DNA of 64,000 bases. It comes from Sphingosinicella sp942492965. GTDB taxonomy: Bacteria; Pseudomonadota; Alphaproteobacteria; Sphingomonadales; Sphingomonadaceae. Shown in pieces: positions 8,041-17,165 of the stretch. Position numbers and translations under genes: made by a program. Location of the stretch: contig OW818656.1 in assembly GCA_942492965.1 (NCBI GenBank), forward strand, positions 1,860,001-1,924,000, given 5' to 3'. How positions within the stretch are numbered: position 1 is the stretch's first letter; each line of letters opens with the position of its first letter. The notes under the pieces are model-generated. The model was not told the origin of the DNA and searched no databases. It saw only the letters and a program-made list of their open reading frames with translations.

Positions 8041-10302
8041 TTAGTCGACAACGCCGCTTGCCGCTAGCACCGACATCGTCACGAGGTCGCTCGTCGTGGA
8101 GGTCATCGGCACGATCTGCACCGGCTTCGACATGCCCATCAGCAGCGGCCCGAACACGCGGCCCCCGCCGAGTTCCTTCAGCAGCTTTGCCGAAATGTTC
8201 GCCGAATGCAGGCCGGGCATGATGAGCACGTTGGCGGGGCCGGTGAGGCGGCTGAACGGATAGAGCTTGGCCATGTCGCGGTTGAGTGCCACGTCGGCCG
8301 ACATCTCGCCTTCGTACTCGAAGCCGACGCGGCGATCGTCGAGCACGGCGACGGCTTCGCGCAGCACGTTGGTGATGTCGCCCGGCGGATTGCCGAAGTT
8401 CGAATAAGAGAGGAAGGCGACACGCGGGGTCTTGCCCATGCGGCGGGCGACGCTCGCGGTCTGTTCGGCGATGTCGGCGAGCTGCTCGGCGGTCGGGCGC
8501 TCGTTCACCGTGGTGTCGGCAATGAGGAAGCTGTCGGAGCGGCCGACGATGAGGTGGATGCCGAAGGGCACGTGGCGCGGCGCGGGATCGATCACCTGCT
8601 GCACCTGGCTCAGCGTCTGGCTGAAATGGCGCGTGACGCCGGTGACGAGCACGTCGCCGTGGCCGAGCGCGACGAGCAGCGCGCCGAAGATGTTGCGGTC
8701 CTGGTTCACCATGCGCTGCGCGTCGCGGTAGAGCACGCCCTTGCGCTGCAGGCGGCGATAGAGATGCTCGGCCATGCCGGGCACAAGGGGACTGATGCGG
8801 CTGTTGTGGATCTCGAAGGTGGCGTCGTCATCGACGCCGAGTTTGCGCAGCCCGTCCTTCACGCGGTCGTCACGGCCGACAAGCACGGGGATGCCGTAGC
8901 CGGCGTTCTTGATGGTGATCGCGGCGCGCAGCACGGTCTCTTCCTCGCCCTCGGCGAAGACGATGCGCTTGGGGTTCGCCTTCGCGGCATCGTAGCTGTT
9001 GGAAAGCACGGCGGTCGTCGGGTTCAGACGGGCGCGAAGCTCGGTGCGGTACGCTTCCTCGTCGATGATCGGGCGCTGCGCGACGCCCGTGCGCATCGCG
9101 GCGCGGGCGACGGCGAGCGGGATCGCCTCGATGAGGCGCGGATCGAACGGGGCGGGGATGATGTATTCGGGGCCGAACACCGGCTGCTTGCCGTAGGCGA
9201 CGGCGACCTCGTCGGGCACAGTTTCGCGCGCGAGATCGGCGAGCGCTTCGGCGGCGGCGATCTTCATCTCTTCGTTGATCGTCGTCGCGCGCACGTCGAG
9301 CGCGCCGCGGAAGATGTAGGGGAAGCCGAGGACGTTGTTGACCTGGTTCGGATAATCCGAGCGGCCCGTCGCAATGATCGCGTCGGAGCGGACGGCGTGC
9401 GCGTCTTCGGGCAGAATCTCGGGTACCGGGTTCGCCATCGCGAAGATGATCGGATTGGGCGCCATCGCCTTCACCATCTCGGGTGAGAGGGCGCCCGCCG
9501 CGGAGAGGCCGAGGAACACGTCCGCGCCCTGCATGGCATCCATCAGCGTGCGCTCGTCGGTCTCGATCGCGTAGGCGGATTTCCACTGGTTGAGATCGTG
9601 GCGGCCCTTGTGGATCACGCCTTCGCGATCGCACATGCGCACGTGGTTGCGCGGCATCCCCATCGCGATGATCAGCTCGGCGCAGGCAATGGCGGCGGCG
9701 CCGGCGCCGTTCACCACCATCTTCACGTCCTTGATCGACTTGCCGGTGATCCTGAGCGCGTTGATGAGGCCGGCCGAAGCGATGATGGCGGTGCCGTGCT
9801 GGTCGTCGTGAAACACCGGGATGTTCATCATCTCGCGCAGGCGGCTTTCGATGATGAAGCAGTCGGGGGAGGCGATGTCCTCAAGGTTGATGCCGCCGAA
9901 GCTCGGCTCCATCAGCGATATGGCGCTCACCAGCCGGTCGATGTCCTCGCTCGCAAGCTCGATGTCGATGGCGTCGACGTCGGCGAAGCGCTTGAAGAGC
10001 ACCGCCTTGCCCTCCATCACCGGCTTCGAGGCGAGCGCGCCGAGGTTGCCGAGGCCGAGGATGGCGGTGCCGTTGGAGATGACGGCGACGAGGTTGCCCT
10101 TGGCGGTGTAGTCGTAGGCGAGCACGGGGTCGGCGGCGATCGCTTCCACGGGCACGGCGACGCCGGGAGAATAAGCGAGGCTGAGGTCGCGCTGGGTGGC
10201 CATCGGCTTCGATGAGATGATCTCGATCTTGCCCGGGCGGCCCTGCGAATGGAATTGCAGGGCCTCCTGATCGCTGAACTTGATCGAACTGCCTTTTGAC
10301 AA
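8041..10302 (-). CDS. maeB: NADP-dependent malic enzyme with phosphotransacetylase-like C-terminus
   Basis: This 753-aa protein decarboxylates malate to pyruvate with NADP reduction. The N-terminal half (about 1-430) is the malic enzyme, with SLAYSPGVAVP, the Rossmann signature GLGNLGALASKPVMEGK, FHDDQHGTA and the NADP-site VNGAGAAAIAC. The C-terminal third (about 440-753) resembles phosphate acetyltransferase and is thought to be allosteric in MaeB, as in E. coli. The start is TTG at 10302 with GGAG 7 bases upstream. It is divergent from mutS, separated by 44 bases that must hold both promoters. Confidence 0.95.
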   Translation of the reverse strand: MSKGSSIKFSDQEALQFHSQGRPGKIEIISSKPMATQRDLSLAYSPGVAVPVEAIAADPVLAYDYTAKGNLVAVISNGTAILGLGNLGALASKPVMEGKAVLFKRFADVDAIDIELASEDIDRLVSAISLMEPSFGGINLEDIASPDCFIIESRLREMMNIPVFHDDQHGTAIIASAGLINALRITGKSIKDVKMVVNGAGAAAIACAELIIAMGMPRNHVRMCDREGVIHKGRHDLNQWKSAYAIETDERTLMDAMQGADVFLGLSAAGALSPEMVKAMAPNPIIFAMANPVPEILPEDAHAVRSDAIIATGRSDYPNQVNNVLGFPYIFRGALDVRATTINEEMKIAAAEALADLARETVPDEVAVAYGKQPVFGPEYIIPAPFDPRLIEAIPLAVARAAMRTGVAQRPIIDEEAYRTELRARLNPTTAVLSNSYDAAKANPKRIVFAEGEEETVLRAAITIKNAGYGIPVLVGRDDRVKDGLRKLGVDDDATFEIHNSRISPLVPGMAEHLYRRLQRKGVLYRDAQRMVNQDRNIFGALLVALGHGDVLVTGVTRHFSQTLSQVQQVIDPAPRHVPFGIHLIVGRSDSFLIADTTVNERPTAEQLADIAEQTASVARRMGKTPRVAFLSYSNFGNPPGDITNVLREAVAVLDDRRVGFEYEGEMSADVALNRDMAKLYPFSRLTGPANVLIMPGLHSANISAKLLKELGGGRVFGPLLMGMSKPVQIVPMTSTTSDLVTMSVLAASGVVD

Positions 10303-10346
10303 ATGTTTTCTCCACCAAGGCGCCTGAGATCGCTATTAGCGTCCGC

Positions 10347-12986
10347 ATGTGCGCCGACGCCAGTCCTCAATCCGTGAAATCTGTAAAAGCGGATTCCCCT
10401 TCGCCCATGATGGAGCAGTACCTCGCGCTGAAGGCAGAGGCCGGGGACAGCCTGCTGTTCTTCCGCATGGGCGATTTCTACGAGATGTTCTTTCAGGATG
10501 CTGTCGCGGCGGCCGGCGCGCTCGATATCGCGCTTACGAAACGCGGCCAGCACCTGGGCGAGGATATCGCGATGTGCGGCGTCCCCGCGCACAGCCACGA
10601 GACGTATCTTTCGCGGCTCATTTCCAAGGGCTTCCGCGTCGCCATCGCCGAGCAGGTGGAAGACCCGGCGGAGGCGAAGAAGCGCGGTTCGAAATCGGTG
10701 GTGCGCCGTGCTGTGATCCGCGTCGTGACGCCGGGCACGCTCACCGAGGAAAACCTGCTCGATGCGCGGAGCGCGAACAGGCTCGCTGCCGTGGGCGAGG
10801 CAGAGGGGCGCATGGGTCTTGCGTGGTGCGATCTGTCGTCGGGCGAGTTCATGACCGCGCCGGTCGACGCCGCGCTCGTCGGCGCCGAGCTGGCGCGGCT
10901 GCGTCCTGCCGAGCTTCTGGTCGCGGACGGCAAAGAGGCGCCCACCGGGCACCTCGTCGCCGTGCGGCCGCGCAGCGACTTCGACAGCACGGCCGGTGAG
11001 CGGAAGCTGTGCAACCGCTTCGACGTCGGCACGCTCGACGGGTTCGGTGCGTTCACGCGCGCCGAGCTGGCGGCGGCGGGCGCGCTTATGGCGTTCGTCG
11101 AGGCGACGCAGAAAGATGCCGCGGTGCGCCTGCGCCCGCCCGCGCGGCACCTCCCCGAAAGCGCCATGCTGATCGACGCGGCGACGCGTGCCAGCCTGGA
11201 GCTTGCCGAAACCATGGCGGGGAGCCGCAAGGGCTCGCTGCTCGATTGCATCGACCTCACCGTCACCGGTGCGGGCGCGCGGCGCCTCTCCGCCGACCTC
11301 GCCGCGCCGCTCACCGATCCCGAAGCCATTGCGCGGCGTCTCGATCTCGTCGGCTGGTTCGTCGGCGCGCCGACCATCCGTGAACGCGTCCGCGCCGCGC
11401 TGAAACGCATTGCCGACATCGAGCGCGCGCTTGGCCGGCTTTCCGCAGGACGGGGCAGTCCGCGCGACCTTGGTCTGCTACGCGATGCGCTGCAGGGCGC
11501 GCTCGATTTGAAGCGGCTCCTGTCGGAAAGCCAGCTCGGCGTGCCCGCAATGCTGGCAGATTGCCTCGGTCGTATCGGGCCGCACGGCGCGCTCGTCGAA
11601 GGTCTTGCCGCCGCGCTCGTGCCCGAGCCGGGCTTTTCCGTTTCCGATGGCGGCTTCATCGCCGAAGGCTTCGACCCGGCGCTCGACGAGCTGCGCGGCC
11701 TCGCGCAGGACGGCCGCCGCCATATCGCGGCGCTGGAGGCGCGCTACCGCGATGCGACCGGGATCGCCGCGCTCAAGATCCGCCACAACAACGTGCTCGG
11801 CTATCATGTCGAGGTTTCGGCACGCTACGCCGACCCGCTGATGGCGGCGGACAGCGGCTTCACGCACCGGCAGACGCTTGCGGGTGTCGTGCGCTTCAAC
11901 AGCGTCGATCTTGCTGATCTCGCCGCGCGCATCGCAGAGGCATCGACGAAGGCGCTTGCGGTTGAAACCGCGCACTTCGCGGCGCTCCGCGACACCGTGC
12001 TTGCAGAGGCTGAAGCTGCCGGCGAAACCGCCGGGGCGCTCGCGCGCATCGACGTCGCAGCAGCGCTCGCTGAACTCGCCGCACGCGGGGGCTGGGCGCG
12101 GCCGGAGGTTGACGCGAGCACCGCTTTCGACATTCGCGGCGGCCGGCATCCGGTTGTCGAGGCAGCACTCGGCACGAAGCGCGAGGCGTTCGTTGCGAAC
12201 GACTGTGACCTCGGGCCCGAACGCCGCCTGTGGCTGCTGACCGGCCCCAACATGGCGGGTAAATCGACCTTCCTGCGGCAGAATGCGCTGCTTGCCGTGC
12301 TCGCGCAGACGGGCAGTTTCGTGCCCGCGCAATCGGCGCACATCGGCGTCGTCGACCGGCTGTTCAGCCGTGTCGGCGCGTCGGACAATCTCGCCGAGGG
12401 GCGCTCCACCTTCATGGTCGAGATGGTCGAGACGGCGGCGATCCTGCGCCAGGCGACGGCGCGTTCGCTCGTCATCCTCGACGAGGTCGGGCGCGGCACA
12501 TCCACCTACGACGGGCTCGCCATCGCGTGGGCGGTGGTGGAGGCGGTGCACGACAGCCTCGCCAGCCGCTGCCTGTTCGCGACGCACTATCATGAGCTCA
12601 CCGTGCTCGCCGATCGCCTCTCCGCCGTGCACCTCGCCACCGTGAAGGTGCGCGAATGGAAGGGCGATCTCGTATTCCTGCACGAGGTGATCGCAGGTGC
12701 GGCCGATCGCAGCTACGGTCTCGCCGTCGCGCGCCTCGCGGGGCTGCCCGAACTGGTGACGCACCGGGCGTCCGAAGTGCTCGCGCGGCTGGAGCAGGGC
12801 AAGGCGAAGACCGGCGGCATTGCCGCGGGCCTCGGCGACCTGCCGCTGTTCAGCGCCGCCGCGCCGTCCGCCCCGGCCAGCGATGCGCTGCGCGATGCAC
12901 TCGCCGCGCTCCGGCCCGACGAGATGAGCCCGCGCGCCGCGCTCGATGCGCTCTACGACCTCAAGCGCTTGGCAGACGGGGGCTGA
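10347..12986 (+). CDS. mutS: DNA mismatch repair protein MutS
   Basis: It recognises mispairs and recruits MutL. The 879-aa protein has the mismatch-binding domain with FRMGDFYEMFFQDA (the Phe-x-Glu wedge), connector and lever domains, and the ATPase with Walker A GPNMAGKS from residue 633, followed by SRVGASDNLAEGRSTFMVEM and Walker B VILDEVGRGTSTYDG. I use the ATG at 10347; an in-frame start at 10296 would overlap the maeB start, and a later ATG at 10407 is possible but lacks a clear ribosome-binding site. glnD follows after 11 bases, an arrangement common in alphaproteobacteria. Confidence 0.97.
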   Translation: MCADASPQSVKSVKADSPSPMMEQYLALKAEAGDSLLFFRMGDFYEMFFQDAVAAAGALDIALTKRGQHLGEDIAMCGVPAHSHETYLSRLISKGFRVAIAEQVEDPAEAKKRGSKSVVRRAVIRVVTPGTLTEENLLDARSANRLAAVGEAEGRMGLAWCDLSSGEFMTAPVDAALVGAELARLRPAELLVADGKEAPTGHLVAVRPRSDFDSTAGERKLCNRFDVGTLDGFGAFTRAELAAAGALMAFVEATQKDAAVRLRPPARHLPESAMLIDAATRASLELAETMAGSRKGSLLDCIDLTVTGAGARRLSADLAAPLTDPEAIARRLDLVGWFVGAPTIRERVRAALKRIADIERALGRLSAGRGSPRDLGLLRDALQGALDLKRLLSESQLGVPAMLADCLGRIGPHGALVEGLAAALVPEPGFSVSDGGFIAEGFDPALDELRGLAQDGRRHIAALEARYRDATGIAALKIRHNNVLGYHVEVSARYADPLMAADSGFTHRQTLAGVVRFNSVDLADLAARIAEASTKALAVETAHFAALRDTVLAEAEAAGETAGALARIDVAAALAELAARGGWARPEVDASTAFDIRGGRHPVVEAALGTKREAFVANDCDLGPERRLWLLTGPNMAGKSTFLRQNALLAVLAQTGSFVPAQSAHIGVVDRLFSRVGASDNLAEGRSTFMVEMVETAAILRQATARSLVILDEVGRGTSTYDGLAIAWAVVEAVHDSLASRCLFATHYHELTVLADRLSAVHLATVKVREWKGDLVFLHEVIAGAADRSYGLAVARLAGLPELVTHRASEVLARLEQGKAKTGGIAAGLGDLPLFSAAAPSAPASDALRDALAALRPDEMSPRAALDALYDLKRLADGG

Positions 12987-12997
12987 GGGGCGATATC

Positions 12998-15733
12998 ATG
13001 AGCATGACCGACCGTTTCCACCGCGTAACCGACCGCCGCGCCATCATCGATCGCCGCGAGATTGCCGAGGCTCTGGCTGCGATTCCCGCCGATCGCGCCG
13101 CTGCCGTCGGCGTGCTTCGCGTCGCGCTTGCGGACGCGCGCACCGAACTCAAGCGGCGTCTGGAAGCTGCGCCCAACAAGGGACTGGAGCTTGCGAACGG
13201 CTACGCGTTCCTCACCGATCAATTGGTGCGGCTGGTCTTCGATTTTGCGACGCAGCGCCTCTATCCCGCAAGCAACCCCAGCGCCGCCGAGCGCATCGCG
13301 GTGTGCGCTGTCGGCGGCTACGGCCGCGCCGAGATGGCGCCGTTCTCGGACGTCGACATCCTGTTCCTCACCGCGCAGAAATCCACGGGCTGGATCGAGC
13401 AGGTCGTCGAGACGATGCTCTACACGCTGTGGGATCTCGGGCTGAAGGTGGGCCACGCCACGCGCTCGATCGCCGATGTCGTGCGCCTGTCGCGCGAGGA
13501 TGTGACGATCCGCACCGCGATGCTGGAGGCGCGCTACGTGTGGGGCGACGAGGCGCTTTACGACGAGTCGAACGCTCGGTTCCTGAAGGATGTCGTCTCC
13601 GGCACCGAGCGCGACTTCACGCAGGCCAAGCTCGCCGAGCGCGAAGCGCGCCACACGCGCATGGGCGACAGCCGCTACGTCGTCGAGCCCAATATCAAGG
13701 AGGGCAAGGGCGGGCTTCGTGATCTCCACACCTTGTTCTGGATCGGCAAATACGTGCTGCGCGTCGAGCGCGCGGCGGAGCTCGTGGACAAGGGGCTGCT
13801 GACCCCGCGCGAATACCGCCAGTTCAACAAGGCCGAGAACTTCCTGTGGGCGGTGCGCATCAACCTGCACGACATCGCGAAACGCGGCGAGGAGCGGCTG
13901 ACCTTCGACATGCAGCGGGAGCTTGCCGCGCGGCTCCACTATCAGGACCGCGCGGGCATGTCGGCGGTGGAGCGTTTCATGCGCCATTATTTCCTGATCG
14001 CGCGGCAGGTGGGCGATCTCACCGGGCTGTTTCTGTCGCACCTCGAAGAGACGTATGCGGAGAGCCGCATCCGCCTGCCGAGTATGCGGCGGGCGCCGAA
14101 AAAGCTGAACGGCTTCACCGTGCAGCGTGACCGCCTCGGCGTGCCGACCGACGATTTCTTTGCGAAGGATCCGGTGCGGCTTATCGAGATGTTCGCGCTT
14201 GCCGAAAAGCACGCGCTTGAAATTCACCCGCAGGCGATGCGGCAGGCGGGCCGCGATGCAAAGCTGATCGACGCGCGGATACGCCGCGATCCGCGCGCGA
14301 ACACGCTGTTCATGGATGTGCTCACCAGCCGCCGCGCGCCCGACACGGTGCTGCGCTGGATGAACGAGGCGGGCGTTTTCGGCCGCTTTGTGCCCGATTT
14401 CGGCCGTGTCGTCGCGCGGATGCAATACGACATGTACCACCATTATACGGTGGACGAGCACACGATCCGCGCCATCGGCCTGCTCGCGCGCATCGAAAAC
14501 GGCGACCTCTCGGCAGAGCACCCGATCAGCGCCGTCCTCATCCACCAGATCGCCTCGCGCCGGGTCATCTACGCGGCGGTGCTGCTGCACGATATCGCCA
14601 AGGGGCGCGGCGGCGATCACAGTCTGCTCGGCGCCGATGTGGCGCTGGCGCTCTGCCCGCGCCTTGGCCTCACCCCGGCGGAGACCGAAACCGTCTCGTG
14701 GCTGGTGCGCTATCACCTGCTGATGTCGGAAACCGCGACGCGCCGCGACCTTTCGGATTTCAAGACGATCCAGGATTTCGGCGCGATGGTGCAGGATGTG
14801 GAGCGGCTGCGGCTGCTGATGATCCTCACCGTTGTCGATATCCGCGCGGTCGGCCCCGGCCGCTGGACGGAATGGAAGGCGCAGCTGATGCGCGACCTCT
14901 ATGTCGCCGCCGAGGAAATGCTGCGCCTTGGCCACCAGCAGCGCGGGCGCGCCGAGCGCATCGCCGCGAAGAAGGACGAACTAAAGGCCGCGCTCGGTTG
15001 GAGCGACCGGGTCTTCAACGCCCATGCGAAGCGGTTTTTCGACAGCTACTGGGTCGCTGAGCCCGCCGGTTCGCTGCTCGCGAACGCCCGGCAGATCGCC
15101 GAGGCGAAAGACGAGATTTCGGTGGCGATGACGTGCGACGACGCGCTCGGCGCCACGCAGGTGTCGGTCTTTGCGCCCGATCATCCGGGGCTCTTCTACC
15201 GGATCGCGGGCGGCATCACGCTCTGCGGCGCGAACATCGTCGATGCCCGCATCCATACGACGCGCGACGGCATGGCGATCGACAACCTCGTCGTGCAGAC
15301 GCCCGGGGGCCGCGCGCTTGAGGAGGCGCACGCGCTCGAGCGGCTGAAAGCGACGATCATCGAAGCGGCGTCGGGGCAGGTGAAGCTCGCCGAGCGGCTG
15401 GCGGCGCGGCCGCTGACGCGGCACCGCGCCGACGTGTTCAAGGTCGAGCCGAACGTGCTCGCCGACAACAAGGCATCGAACCGCTACACCGTGATCGAAG
15501 TGCACGCGCTCGATCGGCCGGCGCTGCTTTACGGGCTGACCCGCACATTGTTCGATGCGCGGCTTTCGATCAGCTCGGCGCACATCGCCACTTATGGTGA
15601 GCGCGCGGTCGACGTTTTCTACGTGACCGATCTCACCGGCGACAAGATCGAGAACGCGCAGCGCCTGAAAACCATAACGCGCAAGCTGCTTGCGGTCGCT
15701 TCCGGCGAGATCGAGACGAAGGCAGCCGCTTGA
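12998..15733 (+). CDS. glnD: [Protein-PII] uridylyltransferase/uridylyl-removing enzyme
   Basis: It uridylylates and deuridylylates PII proteins in response to glutamine, controlling nitrogen assimilation. The 911 residues contain the nucleotidyltransferase motif GGYGRAEMAPFSDVDIL (about 106-122), the GlnD-type NIKEGKGGLRDL segment, the HD hydrolase with HDIAKGRGGDHS (H531), and two C-terminal ACT domains (about 720-800 and 825-905) that sense glutamine. The ATG at 12998 has GAGGGG upstream. It probably shares a transcript with mutS. A GC-rich hairpin follows the stop. Confidence 0.97.
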   Translation: MSMTDRFHRVTDRRAIIDRREIAEALAAIPADRAAAVGVLRVALADARTELKRRLEAAPNKGLELANGYAFLTDQLVRLVFDFATQRLYPASNPSAAERIAVCAVGGYGRAEMAPFSDVDILFLTAQKSTGWIEQVVETMLYTLWDLGLKVGHATRSIADVVRLSREDVTIRTAMLEARYVWGDEALYDESNARFLKDVVSGTERDFTQAKLAEREARHTRMGDSRYVVEPNIKEGKGGLRDLHTLFWIGKYVLRVERAAELVDKGLLTPREYRQFNKAENFLWAVRINLHDIAKRGEERLTFDMQRELAARLHYQDRAGMSAVERFMRHYFLIARQVGDLTGLFLSHLEETYAESRIRLPSMRRAPKKLNGFTVQRDRLGVPTDDFFAKDPVRLIEMFALAEKHALEIHPQAMRQAGRDAKLIDARIRRDPRANTLFMDVLTSRRAPDTVLRWMNEAGVFGRFVPDFGRVVARMQYDMYHHYTVDEHTIRAIGLLARIENGDLSAEHPISAVLIHQIASRRVIYAAVLLHDIAKGRGGDHSLLGADVALALCPRLGLTPAETETVSWLVRYHLLMSETATRRDLSDFKTIQDFGAMVQDVERLRLLMILTVVDIRAVGPGRWTEWKAQLMRDLYVAAEEMLRLGHQQRGRAERIAAKKDELKAALGWSDRVFNAHAKRFFDSYWVAEPAGSLLANARQIAEAKDEISVAMTCDDALGATQVSVFAPDHPGLFYRIAGGITLCGANIVDARIHTTRDGMAIDNLVVQTPGGRALEEAHALERLKATIIEAASGQVKLAERLAARPLTRHRADVFKVEPNVLADNKASNRYTVIEVHALDRPALLYGLTRTLFDARLSISSAHIATYGERAVDVFYVTDLTGDKIENAQRLKTITRKLLAVASGEIETKAAA

Positions 15734-15737
15734 AAAA

Positions 15738-15765
15738 GGACCCGCGCCCCTCGGGGCACGGGCCC
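15738..15765 (+). terminator. Candidate hairpin terminator after glnD
   Basis: Five bases after the glnD stop, CCCGcGCCCC and GGGGCaCGGG form a strong GC stem with one mismatch and a very tight loop, extended by an outer GG/CC pair. An A-rich stretch precedes it but no T-run follows, so as an intrinsic terminator it is atypical. Confidence 0.5.
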
Positions 15766-16047
15766 AACTCCCCGGGTCAGCGTGGAGTGTCTCCGAATAT
15801 CCCCGTCCAGACTGCGAAAACCGGAACTGCAGCCGGACGCGCGCATGGAACCTGCCGACAGCTTCCGTTCGCGTAAAGACCTAAGTTGCGGCGAAGCGCA
15901 CGATCCTGCAACCGCCCGTTTCGAATGCAGCTGTGTTGCTGTCCTGCATCGCCGCTTCCTGTTGCCAAAAGATCACAGATTCCAGTGCGGACGCCGGAAC
16001 ATATCCGCCGGGCGTGGCTTTGAACCTTCGGAAGCAAGGAGGACGCG
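15766..16047. other. Intergenic region without a recognisable gene
   Basis: These 282 bases lie between the glnD hairpin and the small membrane-protein gene. The short open frames on either strand have no hydrophobic or motif pattern and are probably spurious. The right end carries AAGGAGG, the ribosome-binding site of the next gene. GGAAC occurs more than once, which recalls the -35 of EcfG-type stress promoters, but I found no properly spaced -10 element. No tRNA-like fold was seen. Confidence 0.5.
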
Positions 16048-16347
16048 GTGCTGGAGGTGGTGAAATGGACGGCGTCGATCAGCGGCATGGTGGCGGCGTT
16101 CGCCGTTGCCGCCGATCTTAGCCGGCGTGTCACCGGCTGGGGATTCGTATTGTTCCTGCTATCGAGCGCGGCGTGGATCACGGTCGGGCTGCTCGACGAG
16201 GAGGCGGCGCTCTCCACGCAGAACGCCGTGCTCTTCGTCATCAACTGTGTCGGTGTGTACCGCTATCTGATCCGCAAGGTTAGTGCGACAACACCAGCGG
16301 CAGCGGGGCATCCGCCAGCAGCGAGCGGGTCACACCGCCGAGAATGA
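16048..16347 (+). CDS. Small inner-membrane protein of unknown function
   Basis: A 99-aa protein starting at GTG 16048, chosen because AAGGAGG lies 6 bases upstream. It has two or three hydrophobic segments (about residues 8-22, 31-48 and 60-74) containing GWGFVLFLLSSAAWITVGL and NAVLFVINCVGVYRYL. The pattern is like short PQ-loop or CBU_0592-type membrane proteins, but I cannot assign a family. The hydrophilic tail (about residue 77 onward) overlaps the 3' end of the convergent universal stress gene by 68 bases. It is probably real on ribosome-binding and membrane grounds. Confidence 0.6.
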   Translation: MLEVVKWTASISGMVAAFAVAADLSRRVTGWGFVLFLLSSAAWITVGLLDEEAALSTQNAVLFVINCVGVYRYLIRKVSATTPAAAGHPPAASGSHRRE

Positions 16348-17077
16348 ACTCGGCGAACCGCGAGCGGCCGTAGGCGCCCATCACCAGATAGCCGGCGCGG
16401 ATCTCGGCGGCGATGCTGCCGAGCGTATCCGCCACTGTGCCGCTCTTCGCGCGGGCATGAACCTCGGCCTTGATCCCGTAGCGGGAGAGGTAGGAAGCCG
16501 CCTCTCTTGCCGGGATGTGCGACGCGAAATCCTCTTCGATGCAGGCGATATGAACGCCCTTCGCGACGCTCAGCATGTCCATCGTGTTGCGCACAGCCTG
16601 CGCCGCCTCGGGCGAGCCGTTCCAGGCGATGAGTGCCGCGCCCGACGGATCGAAGCCGATCTGGTCGTCGCGGACGGCGAGTACCGGCGCGCGGACCTTC
16701 GTGGCGATCTCGCCGACGATCGGCAGCGCCGCGTCGGGATCGGTGAGCTTGCCCGTGGGGCTCAGCACGATGAGGTCGGTGAGCTGGCTGTGCATCATCA
16801 CCGCGACCGATCCGCTGCCGCGCGAATCGATCCAGTCCCAAGGAACGCCTTCCTTCTGGAGCTGCGCCTCGATGCGCGTGCGCGTCGCTTCCATCGTTTC
16901 GGCATAGGCCTCGTAGGCGATCATCGCGCCCGTGAAGGGCTCGCCGGCGTAGGCCGCGAACGGCATGGCCTGCAGGCAGGTCAGGTGCCCGCTGTAGTAG
17001 CGCGCCATGTCGAGCGCTGCCTGAAGGCGCGCGTTCTGTCCGGCATCGTCATGAATATGGACGAGAATCGATTTCAT
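16280..17077 (-). CDS. Universal stress protein, tandem Usp domains
   Basis: A 265-aa protein with two Usp folds. The first (about 1-140) begins MKSILVHIHDD. The second (about 150-265) ends with the nucleotide-binding signature GAYGRSRFAEFILGGVTRSLL, so the C-terminal domain probably binds ATP. Tandem Usps of this kind are usually induced in stasis or low oxygen. The ATG at 17077 has GGGAG upstream. A candidate FNR/FixK-like half-conserved site lies about 65 bases upstream. The 3' end overlaps the small membrane protein gene. Confidence 0.85.
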   Translation of the reverse strand: MKSILVHIHDDAGQNARLQAALDMARYYSGHLTCLQAMPFAAYAGEPFTGAMIAYEAYAETMEATRTRIEAQLQKEGVPWDWIDSRGSGSVAVMMHSQLTDLIVLSPTGKLTDPDAALPIVGEIATKVRAPVLAVRDDQIGFDPSGAALIAWNGSPEAAQAVRNTMDMLSVAKGVHIACIEEDFASHIPAREAASYLSRYGIKAEVHARAKSGTVADTLGSIAAEIRAGYLVMGAYGRSRFAEFILGGVTRSLLADAPLPLVLSH

Positions 17078-17134
17078 GTTCCGCTCTCCCGCTGTTCACC
17101 CGAAGGGGTGATACCACTGCCGACGCAAGCAACC

Positions 17135-17148
17135 TTGCGGCAGATCAA
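17135..17148 (-). promoter_or_regulatory. Possible FNR/FixK-like site upstream of the Usp gene
   Basis: On the minus strand this reads TTGATCTGCCGCAA, compared with the FNR/FixK consensus TTGAT-N4-ATCAA: eight of ten fixed bases match. Its centre is about 64 bases before the Usp start, a plausible activator position. A single site with two mismatches is weak evidence. Confidence 0.3.
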
Positions 17149-17165
17149 GAAGGAGAGCGCGCGGC

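Noticed and set aside
12953..14935. A 660-codon frame antisense to glnD
   Set aside because: GC-rich third-position shadow: composition is His/Arg/Asp-biased with no domain, signal or membrane pattern, while glnD on the other strand is complete.
15777..16244. Minus-strand open frame in the glnD-Usp gap
   Set aside because: It overlaps the small membrane-protein gene, lacks a ribosome-binding site and has no plausible fold; the plus-strand gene is better supported.
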